DNA of 64,000 bases from CAYYYG01 sp964490875 (GTDB taxonomy: Bacteria > Patescibacteriota > Microgenomatia > UBA1406 > GWC2-37-13): assembly GCA_964490875.1 (NCBI GenBank), contig CAZBEF010000001.1:248001-312000 (forward strand), in the 5' to 3' direction. The translations under genes were made by a program, and so were the position numbers. Below, one piece after another: positions 57,486-64,000 of the stretch. The notes under the pieces are model-generated. The model worked only from the letters and a program-made list of their open reading frames with translations, made no database searches and was not told the origin of the DNA. How positions within the stretch are numbered: the stretch's first letter is position 1; the number at the start of each line of letters is the position of its first letter.

Positions 57486-58055
57486 TTATCCGGTGCGGTC
57501 GGATTTGGCAATTAAATAAAATAAAAGCGTAGAAATCAAAACAGTACCTGCGCTTATAACCCAACTTTTCCAAATTAGCTGGGAAAAAAGTCCAAAGCAC
57601 ACTATCGCGATTGCGGCAAAAACGGCAGTTGCAGGAAATAACGGGTAAACAACTCCGAATGTTTTAGGCATTACAATCGGTGTAAGCGTTTTTCCGATAT
57701 CGGCAAATTCGGTTTTAAATTTAACTGCCTGATTTAGTATAAATTTTCTAATCTTTTCCATCCGTACAAGATAGGAATTATATTTTTTATCGATATACCC
57801 CAGCCGTACAAAAAAGACAGTATGAATAACACCAAGCGAAGCGAATAAATATGGGAGATAAAATAAAAATTTTATTAACTCTTCTTGAGATTTTATAAAG
57901 AATCCTATAGCTGATGCGATTATGGAAAATGTAGCAACATACATGGTATATACATTAGAGCGTTCATCGAGCATATGAAGGGTGTACGCGCTGGCATGCT
58001 TGTATTCTTCAAGTATAAAGTTTTCTATGCATTCGGTCTCTTTCGTCTGTGGCAT
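57486..58055 (-). CDS. Four-helix membrane protein of unknown function
   Basis: The 189-residue protein has a soluble N-terminal helix region (ECIENFILEEYKHASAYTLH) and two pairs of hydrophobic helices (about 38-53 and 65-87; 133-153 and 162-184), with a basic loop between (KKYNSYLVRMEKIRKFILN). No family is recognised. TATAAT ends 6 nt before the ATG. It is convergent with the Nudix gene. Confidence 0.6.
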   Translation of the reverse strand: MPQTKETECIENFILEEYKHASAYTLHMLDERSNVYTMYVATFSIIASAIGFFIKSQEELIKFLFYLPYLFASLGVIHTVFFVRLGYIDKKYNSYLVRMEKIRKFILNQAVKFKTEFADIGKTLTPIVMPKTFGVVYPLFPATAVFAAIAIVCFGLFSQLIWKSWVISAGTVLISTLLFYLIAKSDRTG

Positions 58056-58096
58056 GGCTATATTATACTAATCTGGTAGAGGATTCACAATACAGG

Positions 58097-58363
58097 CTAT
58101 TTAGTTTTGTAGGGTGTCTTAAATAATCCCCACGATTTTCTCCAGCCGTTCGTTTTCCATCGAACAAAAATATGTAGTCCAATACCAAGAATAAATCCAA
58201 TTACTACAAAACCAATAACTCCACTCCACCCGTAGAATTTATACAGAAGAAAATTAATCAAAAAAATAACAATGTATTTAATGATTCTAAAATTGAATGA
58301 CTGTCCATGAATTATTATGTCGATTTCGCGTTTGAGAGTTTGGAGTAAGTGATGCATTATCAT
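58097..58363 (-). CDS. Small two-helix membrane protein
   Basis: The 88-residue protein has two hydrophobic segments (IIKYIVIFLINFLLYKF and GVIGFVVIGFILGIGLHIFV) and a basic, Trp-containing tail. Its start overlaps the stop of the histidine phosphatase gene (ATGA), so translation is coupled. A second ATG two codons on is an alternative start. The function is unknown. Confidence 0.6.
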   Translation of the reverse strand: MIMHHLLQTLKREIDIIIHGQSFNFRIIKYIVIFLINFLLYKFYGWSGVIGFVVIGFILGIGLHIFVRWKTNGWRKSWGLFKTPYKTK

Positions 58364-58881
58364 TCTAAATTTTCTATTGTTCCATCTTCATACACCTTAA
58401 ATCCCTGCAAAGGTTCAAATGTTTTTTCGGCTTTATCGAGTGGTTGATTTTTGAGAAGTTTTTCTGCCGTTACCATTACGCCGTCATGAGAAATAATTAA
58501 TGCTTTTCCATTTTTGGGTAATTTTTCTAAAGTTTCTTGAATAAGCTGTACTAATTTTTCACCCTGAGGTTTAATCATGGCTCGGAATTCGGGATTATCA
58601 AGAATTACTCCCGCAATACCAAACTCATGATCCTCACCGAGTTCATGGAGTTTTTGTTCCTGTTCTAGGGTGAATGGAGGAGTCCCGGCTCGTGTATCGA
58701 TAATTGGTTTTATTCCGGTTAGTAATTCGGCTGTTTCAACAGCGCGCGGTTTATTCGATGAAATGATAAGATCGTAAGTTTCCAATTTTTTCTGAAATTC
58801 TTTGGCTAATTGTTTTCCTTCTTCCGTAAGGTGTCCGGCGGCGTGTTTGGGAGCATGTCTTCTAATATGTACTTGCTTCAT
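58360..58881 (-). CDS. Histidine phosphatase family protein
   Basis: The 173-residue protein has the RHA form of the catalytic RHG motif (HIRRHAPKH, H9), LTEEGKQLA, the SNKPRAVETAELL strand with the second Arg, and the late catalytic LIISHDGVM. This is the core of the branch 1 histidine phosphatases (phosphoglycerate mutase/SixA type). The substrate is unknown. TATAAT ends 6 nt before the ATG; the small membrane-protein gene is coupled downstream. Confidence 0.9.
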   Translation of the reverse strand: MKQVHIRRHAPKHAAGHLTEEGKQLAKEFQKKLETYDLIISSNKPRAVETAELLTGIKPIIDTRAGTPPFTLEQEQKLHELGEDHEFGIAGVILDNPEFRAMIKPQGEKLVQLIQETLEKLPKNGKALIISHDGVMVTAEKLLKNQPLDKAEKTFEPLQGFKVYEDGTIENLE

Positions 58882-58888
58882 GAAGAGA

Positions 58889-59367
58889 TTATAGCATATC
58901 TGGTGTTATGATTTTTTCATAATTATATTTATCTCCAGTTTTACCTACTCTAACAAAACCATTTTTTTCATAAAATTTATGAGCGCGGTTCATTAGTTCG
59001 TGAGTACTAAGTATTATTTTTTTAAAACTTTGCTCCTTTGCAAAATGTAACGCATGATCCAGCAGTTTTTGGCCGGTGTCCCGTCGCCGTGGTGTGCTAG
59101 CACAACAAACATTCTGTTCAGTTTAGCTGTATTGTCACCTAAGTCTCGGATTGCCACTGTTCCGATAACTGTATCTTTTTTTAGAGCTACCCAAAAATTG
59201 CCTTTGCCTGAGTATATTTTTTTTATTTCATCTAAATCTGGATCATCTATCGGCAGGCTGTTTCTATCGATAACAGAAATATCGGCTAAAGTTTGGCCTA
59301 TCACGTATTTGATTTGATCACGGTATTTATCTGAGTATTCAGCGATTGTGAAATTATTAGCGTTCAT
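58889..59367 (-). pseudogene. GNAT-family acetyltransferase, frameshifted
   Basis: The N-terminal frame from 59367 encodes a GNAT start (IGQTLADISVID, FWVALKKDTVIGTVAIRDLG, KLNRMFV). After MFV it runs into nonsense and stops at 59014. In another frame, from about 59090 to the stop at 58889, the missing GNAT half appears: DTGQKLLDHALHFAKEQSF, IILSTHELMNRAHKFYEKNG and FVRVGKTGDKYNYEKII. The two halves together make one ordinary acetyltransferase of about 158 residues. The break is at about 59085-59112. It is a true frameshift or a sequencing/assembly error. Confidence 0.8.
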
Positions 59368-59372
59368 ATTTA

Positions 59373-59927
59373 TTATTCTTTAATTTTTGGAAGCGAATTT
59401 GAATTCAGATTTCCTAAATACCGTGCTGTATTAATATTTCTCATTGTCATGAATTTATATACTTTATGTCCGATTAATTTATTCAGCCGGCTTTTGGTGT
59501 AGTTTTTTCGGTCTATATTCCAAAATAGTGCTCCTTTAACATAACGTACATCTACAAACTCTTTATTCATAGGTAAATCTTCTATGGTTTTTTTAGAGTC
59601 AATTTCGAGGAAGAGGTACGCCACATCGGTGCGCTGCTCATTATCGTTCTTCCAGTTTAAAGGAATAGCTTTTGCAATTTCGGCCATTTCGGCTGCCGAT
59701 TTTACAAGAGTAGGGATTTCGAAACCAAATTCTTTTTTAAATTGTGTGCTCAGTTTCTGGCAAATTGCATCATAACTTTCAGTAGTTTCAAAAATTACAT
59801 TTCCCGAGTTGATATATGTTGAAACATTAGAACAGCTGAGCGATTCAAATACCGCTTTCAATATTTTCATATCAACTCTGTTATTTCCGCCAACATTTAT
59901 TCCCCGAAGCAGCGCGACGTATTTCAT
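59373..59927 (-). CDS. DUF1697 family protein
   Basis: From ATG 59927 the protein has 184 residues: MKYVALLRGINVGGNNRVDM, then LSCSNVSTYINSGNVIFETTES and PTLVKSAAEMAEI. This is the DUF1697 signature (LLRGINVGG...YINSGNVIF). The function is not established. Start 59957 is too early: TATAAT ends 7 nt before 59927. It is followed by the frameshifted GNAT gene. Confidence 0.92.
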   Translation of the reverse strand: MKYVALLRGINVGGNNRVDMKILKAVFESLSCSNVSTYINSGNVIFETTESYDAICQKLSTQFKKEFGFEIPTLVKSAAEMAEIAKAIPLNWKNDNEQRTDVAYLFLEIDSKKTIEDLPMNKEFVDVRYVKGALFWNIDRKNYTKSRLNKLIGHKVYKFMTMRNINTARYLGNLNSNSLPKIKE

Positions 59928-59989
59928 AAGTACTATTATATATAAATCGATTGACAATATTTCCAGATATGGAATAATGAAATTATTGT

Positions 59990-61306
59990 ATGAATACTAC
60001 TGAACCTTCTCCGCAAACTCCAGTTATATCCCATTTCTACCGTAATGCAATGGTGATTGTGAGTAGTTTTATATTCCTGATACTTGTTGCTGGTGCCGCA
60101 TATATGTTGGGGAAATCATCAAATAATAATAACAACACACCAGTCAATCCGTCCGCTCATCGTATTATTAGTGGTATGGTCGTTGGTATATCAGAAACAG
60201 ATGTAAAGAATGTTAAAAATGTTCATAAAGAATTTAACCAGAAGTTTTTAATTCTGGATATGACTCATCAAAGCAAACCTGATTTTTATGCGTTGAACAC
60301 ATCAGATTCTCGGATTTATTCCAAAATGACCGAGCTTTCGAATAGAGAAAAAATTGGGACCTGTGTTGATGTGACTTATACCAGTATTTCCGACAAGAGT
60401 TTACAAAATTCCGGAGATTATGTATCAAAAGTAAAGATGTTAACCATACAGGACCTTACGTTGCGGGAAGATATGAATTGTCTAAAAAGTTATTCAACGG
60501 TATCTGAATCAATCGATACTCCGCTTGTAGATATTACGGCGCGCATACTGCCTTCGGTGCGGCCGGATTTTGATATAGGATATGACTATACAATAGCAGT
60601 ACCCGGAGCAGAAGCAAAAAAAATTGGTTATACAAATAGCAGCGGCCTTGAAATTAAAGATTCTGAGTCGGTCGAAATATTTTTAGTAGCAAAAAGTAGC
60701 TTAGTTCTGCAGAAAATAGAAGCGGCTAAGCGCGCTGCACAGCCGGTTATAATATCGGGAAAACTTCAACCGGGGTTTGCCGAATCAACGTTTTTACTAG
60801 CCACCAATATACGACCAATTAAACAGGCAGCCACGGATATCCCCTCTGCTGCACCCACTGCAGCGGCTACCAAGACTCAAAAAAAGGTAATGATATATCA
60901 TCTGCCAGACGGATGGAAGACAGCTTCGGACAGTTCAGGCTCCTTTGAAGTTGGCTATGATCCAAATAGCAACGTTCCGTCGTCTAATAATTGGGAAGTT
61001 GAAATGGGCCAGAAAGGACCGCTTACTATGCATCATTATATTTCATTAAAGCCGTACGACGGCGGATCAAGACATAATTTTATTTATAAGCAGTTAAATG
61101 TCACCGATCCGGAGCAAAATAAAATTCCAGGATATTATGAAAGTGATTTTGTGTATAACGGCTGGTCTTGTTTGGTTCTGCACGGTTTCGGTTTTTCGGC
61201 ATCGGGAGATATTCAGGGTATGTGCGCAATAGATTCTACACGAGCGTTTTTCTTTGTTAGTATTCCGAGTGAAGATGTAGTAAGAACAGTTCGGCTTCTT
61301 AAGTAA
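59990..61306 (+). CDS. Large membrane-anchored exported protein
   Basis: The 438-residue protein has an N-terminal membrane helix (about 19-41, AMVIVSSFIFLILVAGAAYM), an Asn-rich spacer, and two outer parts: a first region with IISGMVVGISETDVKN and KKIGYTNSSGLEIKDSE, and a second (from about 295, MIYHLPDGWKTASDSSGSFE) that looks like a separate module joined by a PSAAPTAAATKT linker. No family is recognised. TTGACA with a 16-nt spaced AATAAT precedes the ATG. Confidence 0.6.
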   Translation: MNTTEPSPQTPVISHFYRNAMVIVSSFIFLILVAGAAYMLGKSSNNNNNTPVNPSAHRIISGMVVGISETDVKNVKNVHKEFNQKFLILDMTHQSKPDFYALNTSDSRIYSKMTELSNREKIGTCVDVTYTSISDKSLQNSGDYVSKVKMLTIQDLTLREDMNCLKSYSTVSESIDTPLVDITARILPSVRPDFDIGYDYTIAVPGAEAKKIGYTNSSGLEIKDSESVEIFLVAKSSLVLQKIEAAKRAAQPVIISGKLQPGFAESTFLLATNIRPIKQAATDIPSAAPTAAATKTQKKVMIYHLPDGWKTASDSSGSFEVGYDPNSNVPSSNNWEVEMGQKGPLTMHHYISLKPYDGGSRHNFIYKQLNVTDPEQNKIPGYYESDFVYNGWSCLVLHGFGFSASGDIQGMCAIDSTRAFFFVSIPSEDVVRTVRLLK

Positions 61307-61308
61307 TA

Positions 61309-62007
61309 TTAATTTTTTAGATCACTATCTTTCAGTAAAGGATTTAATTTCAGATCAATATCAGACTTATTGTAATAATCATTTTTTAATGTCTTTTCAA
61401 CTGCATCATTAAATTCCTTTGTATTTTCAACAGGATTTAACGTAATATTTTTTAGATAGGTTAGGTTTATTATAGTCAGTACTAATAAAAAAAATATAAT
61501 GAAACAATAAACCACTATATATTTAAATTTTTTATAGATTAATAAATCAAAAATAACAATTATCATAGTAAGTAAACAGAATATTAAGAAAGTAAAAATC
61601 GCTGCAGAAAATAAATTTATTACTCTTGAATATATCTGAACACTTATCGAAATAAATGCAAACAAAGCGAAAAAGATTCCTAAAGTTTCAATTAATTTAG
61701 TTTCTTTATTTGATAAATCATCTATTGAATCTTGTGTTTTAGTACTTAGTGCATCGATATTTTTTTTTAATAAATCAATATCTATAGTATATTTTTCATT
61801 ATTCTTTTCTAATTCCCTTTGCGAAGATTTGTTTCTATCAATTTCATCTCTAAGAGTTTTTAAATTATTTGAGTATTCAGTTACTAGTGTAACGAAATTT
61901 TTTATAAAGTCATAATCAGATGATTGATTTTGATAACTTGAACCACTTTCTGTGGGTTGAGTGGGGACTTTGGAGTCATCTTTTTTGCTTGTTATCTTGT
62001 TGGCCAT
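61309..62007 (-). CDS. Coiled-coil membrane protein of an AT-rich accessory cassette
   Basis: The 232-residue protein has an S/T/Q-rich start, a coiled coil (about 40-105, SNNLKTLRDEIDRNKSSQRE onward) and three or four hydrophobic helices (about 112-185), then a short polar tail. Its start overlaps the end of the gene upstream by 16 nt. Base composition is clearly more AT-rich than in the main part of the window. No family is recognised; a structural partner of the two genes upstream is likely. Confidence 0.55.
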   Translation of the reverse strand: MANKITSKKDDSKVPTQPTESGSSYQNQSSDYDFIKNFVTLVTEYSNNLKTLRDEIDRNKSSQRELEKNNEKYTIDIDLLKKNIDALSTKTQDSIDDLSNKETKLIETLGIFFALFAFISISVQIYSRVINLFSAAIFTFLIFCLLTMIIVIFDLLIYKKFKYIVVYCFIIFFLLVLTIINLTYLKNITLNPVENTKEFNDAVEKTLKNDYYNKSDIDLKLNPLLKDSDLKN

Positions 62008-62708
62008 AATATATTCATTATTTCTTCTAATTTAAAGTTTTTTTCTCCAAATTCAATAAGTTTTTTAAAAAACTCTTTAGTTAATTTTTCTGGGGTATTT
62101 CTTTCAGGGTTACTGTTAAAATCTCTTGTTAAGAGAATTCCCGTTAAGTTATTACCTATTCCTACAATGGTGGTGTGTGCAGCTTCGATTAGGCTGAAAT
62201 TATTAATAGATACATTCTCATGCTCGAGTAATGTAGTGTAATGCAGTGTAGAAACCAGCGGCTCTCCAGTTATTAATTTTTTATAGTTAGGAATAAATAA
62301 GGTAGAGATGTTTTTAGTAGCATCTTCATCTCTTAAAAAATATCTAGTAATAAAAGCTATTCTTTTAGGTTTATAATCATGATATAAAATGTCTAAAAAA
62401 TCTTCGGTCTTAGAATCTAATGTCTGCTTAATATCATTATATTGCTGTAATCCATTACCTTTCATATAAAAATCAGCTCTTCCTCTTGCTATATTACATG
62501 AGAAGATATTATCTAGGGACTTCATCTGAACTATTGGAATTTCATTTAAAGTAGTGTCGTTAGGAATAGGTAAAGTTAAAGGTATAGCATCAAATAAGTT
62601 ATTCATCTTATCATTTATAATCTTAGACAGTAAATCCGGTCTTTCTATTATCGATTCAAATATGAATCCTATCTGTACCTCGATTATTGTTGATGTATGA
62701 TTATCCAT
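61992..62708 (-). CDS. Unknown protein of an AT-rich accessory cassette
   Basis: From ATG 62708 the protein has 238 residues: MDNHTSTIIEVQIGFIFESI, then RGRADFYMKGNGLQQYNDIK, YKPKRIAFITRYFLRDEDAT and HTTIVGIGNNLTGILLTRDF. It is soluble, mixed alpha/beta by pattern, and has no clear catalytic motif. The 62750 start would overlap the DUF3467-like gene. It sits between that gene (10-nt gap) and the coiled-coil membrane protein (16-nt overlap), so the three form one operon. No function can be assigned. Confidence 0.55.
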   Translation of the reverse strand: MDNHTSTIIEVQIGFIFESIIERPDLLSKIINDKMNNLFDAIPLTLPIPNDTTLNEIPIVQMKSLDNIFSCNIARGRADFYMKGNGLQQYNDIKQTLDSKTEDFLDILYHDYKPKRIAFITRYFLRDEDATKNISTLFIPNYKKLITGEPLVSTLHYTTLLEHENVSINNFSLIEAAHTTIVGIGNNLTGILLTRDFNSNPERNTPEKLTKEFFKKLIEFGEKNFKLEEIMNILWPTR

Positions 62709-62718
62709 ATATTTATTG

Positions 62719-62982
62719 TTAATTTTTTTTGCTAGTTTGAATTTGACCATCAGTCATAGCTAATAAGTTCCCTAGCTCTTTAAGTAATTTCTTAGCATGT
62801 TCTCTACTCATCCCAATTCTTGATACTATACGCATTTTATTAGTCGGTCCTAGTTTTTGCATTACATCAAGTACAACACCATATTCATTTGTAGTCATGA
62901 ATATATTTTCACAATATAAGATGGGTGTCGTGTCCAAATTCACATCAATCATCATTTCCTTTTCAGGTTTTTTTTCTTCCAT
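62719..62982 (-). CDS. DUF3467-like protein
   Basis: The 87-residue protein reads ILYCENIFMTTNEYGVVLDV, then KMRIVSRIGMSREHAKKLLKE and ends QIQTSKKN. The order strand-strand, a V/R-rich strand with SR(I)xMS, and HAKxLxxxL helix fits the small DUF3467 family, which is often beside defence or regulatory genes but has no proven function. It is the first gene of the three-gene AT-rich operon. Confidence 0.65.
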   Translation of the reverse strand: MEEKKPEKEMMIDVNLDTTPILYCENIFMTTNEYGVVLDVMQKLGPTNKMRIVSRIGMSREHAKKLLKELGNLLAMTDGQIQTSKKN

Positions 62983-63200
62983 AGTAGATAATAAATGATA
63001 ACGATTGCATTATAACAGATTTAGCGAAGTGAAAATTAATTTTACCTTATCGAAATAAATTAAAGAACGAAGGCTTCGATAGTTAAAAGTAAATTCGGAA
63101 TAAATATGAATATTAGATTAATAGGTATTAAATTTTGGCGGAGCATGTGGGTCTGGAACCATTTAATCCTTATAGTTATTTATAAAGAATATAATACTCC
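62983..63200. other. AT-rich gap between cassette and OLD-family gene
   Basis: There is no good reading frame in these 218 nt. A short stretch (63136-63161) is like the 3' end of a tRNA on the minus strand (T-arm-like GGTTCCAGACC and an acceptor-like GCTCCGCCA end), but the T loop is not canonical and the 5' tRNA half is absent. It could be a decayed attachment site. An unlinked inverted pair, GAAGGCTTCG, lies near 63069. Confidence 0.4.
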
Positions 63201-64000
63201 CTACTTATTACTATTTTTATAAAACTTATTTATCAATATGATCACTTTTTCAAATTCCGCTAATTCTTCCTTTGTATAATCAGATCTTTTTTTGAATTCT
63301 TGAAGATATTCTTTTTTAAGAATATTTTTTGCACTTTTTCTTTCTTCGTTATTTCCAGAACCCAATTGTCTTACAAGATCAGTCTTTTTAGCACAGACGT
63401 TAGAAACGACGCTATCAGGCAAGAGCCCCTCAATATCTTTTTTTCCTGCAATATTTAATCCAAGAGGAATAAAATTATTCTTTTCTTTTAGCCCAAGACT
63501 TTCTAATGCTTTTTTACAATCGTTATGAACATCGAAATCATAAGTTATGAAAACTCCATTAAATTTACTTAAAACAAACTTTACTAACAATGTATTCCTT
63601 AAGGTATCTTTGCCGCCATATGGGACAATTTCAATATCCTTATTTAGATTATTTATATTTAGTTTTTCTGTTTGGAAATAATTAAAATATTCTTTATCAA
63701 TTTCTCCTTCTACAAGAAGGACTTTGTTTTGATGATTTGCAAACAATAATTTCCAATTATCAAATTCTTTTTGTTCAATGCCTAAATGATCGGCAAAGGG
63801 TGCCATCCAATGATTCTTATCTGTATTTACCTGACAGGTTTCATAGGCTTTTTCTCGTTTGATATTTCGACATAGAAGAATATTCGAGCTTGGATCACTC
63901 CTGTTTAATAGATAAGGGCTATGTGTTGTTACGATAACTTGAATACCAAGATCAGATGCGAGTGCGTTTAGTATACTTCCAAATTCTGCTTGTGCGGAAG
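63201..64000 (-). CDS. OLD-family ATPase/TOPRIM nuclease, 5' truncated by window edge
   Basis: The frame is open to the right edge. The visible ~266 residues start with the end of an ABC-type ATPase (AEFGSILNALASDLGIQVIV, then TTHSPYLLNR, the H-switch), followed by a linker and a TOPRIM domain (KVLLVEGEIDKEYF with catalytic Glu, FNGVFITYDFDVH with DxD). ATP-binding plus TOPRIM is the OLD (overcoming lysogenisation defect) layout, including phage-defence nucleases and GajA of Gabija. The partner gene, if any, is beyond the edge or is the adjacent cassette. ATG 63806 is an internal codon. Confidence 0.85.
   Translation of the reverse strand, partial: SAQAEFGSILNALASDLGIQVIVTTHSPYLLNRSDPSSNILLCRNIKREKAYETCQVNTDKNHWMAPFADHLGIEQKEFDNWKLLFANHQNKVLLVEGEIDKEYFNYFQTEKLNINNLNKDIEIVPYGGKDTLRNTLLVKFVLSKFNGVFITYDFDVHNDCKKALESLGLKEKNNFIPLGLNIAGKKDIEGLLPDSVVSNVCAKKTDLVRQLGSGNNEERKSAKNILKKEYLQEFKKRSDYTKEELAEFEKVIILINKFYKNSNK

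Noticed and set aside
1..64000. CRISPR array
   Set aside because: No set of regularly spaced identical repeats was seen. The short palindromes are dispersed and have no spacers.
1..64000. Complete tRNA genes
   Set aside because: The gaps between genes were read on both strands for a canonical T-arm with a matching acceptor stem. Only an incomplete 3'-like piece near 63136 was found.
1..64000. UGA recoding as in Gracilibacteria/Absconditabacteria
   Set aside because: TGA ends several well-defined genes (for example at 26815 and 58360), and no gene needs read-through at TGA.

Overview
The window is AT-rich, dense with short genes, and looks like a Patescibacteria/CPR chromosome, most likely Microgenomates-type. 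Several features point that way: T4SS-pilin family proteins of the kind common in CPR, DUF2298 and DUF2130 proteins, TrbL/VirB6-like and very long uncharacterised proteins, an archaeal-style ATP-dependent DNA ligase, an archaeal-style mevalonate gene set, and many genes without a Shine-Dalgarno. TGA is used as a stop, which argues against the recoded Gracilibacteria and Absconditabacteria. There is no CRISPR array and no complete tRNA. One 5S rRNA stands apart from any 16S/23S. Many genes carry a TATAAT-like hexamer ending 5-9 nt before the ATG, so much of the transcriptome is probably leaderless. I used this to correct several start codons.

Layout. 1-6.1 kb: edge-truncated holin-like protein, DUF2130 protein, M23 peptidase, 5S rRNA, ATP-dependent DNA ligase, Fic protein. 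6.1-13.7 kb: undecaprenyl diphosphate synthase, two T4SS pilin-like proteins, then a mevalonate block on the minus strand (mevalonate kinase, DUF35 protein, acetoacetyl-CoA thiolase, HMG-CoA synthase, HMG-CoA reductase), led by a YIP1-like membrane protein, a small membrane protein and an ECF-type sigma factor. 13.8-23 kb: PH-domain and PP2C-like/propeller proteins, a PAS histidine kinase, and a 1530-residue ClpC-like unfoldase whose second AAA+ module is split by about 500 residues of repeats. 23-32.5 kb: a surface/secretion block (CHAP-like amidase, VirB6/TrbL-like protein, Cys-rich pilin-domain protein, 1327-residue anchored protein). 32.5-36.6 kb: khpB-yidC-rpmH and valS, the last with a palindromic repeat inside its reading frame. 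36.6-47.7 kb: DUF2298 protein, an sRNA-like transcript, two divergent glycosyltransferases, two receiver proteins, a ribbon-helix-helix/nucleotidyltransferase fusion, a UMP-kinase/methyltransferase fusion, recF, and a RecD-like helicase. 47.8-50.4 kb: two secreted glycoside-hydrolase-fold proteins with dockerin-like repeats; the GH5 one has lost both catalytic glutamates. 50.4-61.3 kb: ABC exporter and small housekeeping enzymes (ComB-like, HD, SDR, Nudix, histidine phosphatase, DUF1697) with a frameshifted GNAT gene. 61.3-64 kb: a very AT-rich accessory segment with a three-gene cassette (DUF3467-like, unknown, coiled-coil membrane protein), a possible decayed tRNA 3' end, and an edge-truncated OLD-family ATPase/TOPRIM nuclease.

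How genes work together. The mevalonate genes make isoprenoid precursors that could feed UppS and the glycosyltransferases, although the later mevalonate steps are not here. The pilin-like, VirB6-like and lytic proteins suggest a cell-surface secretion or uptake machine. The most unusual items are the repeat-split ClpC, the two domain fusions, the catalytically dead dockerin-bearing GH5, and the nested palindromic repeats. All family assignments come from reading the sequence; no database search was run.
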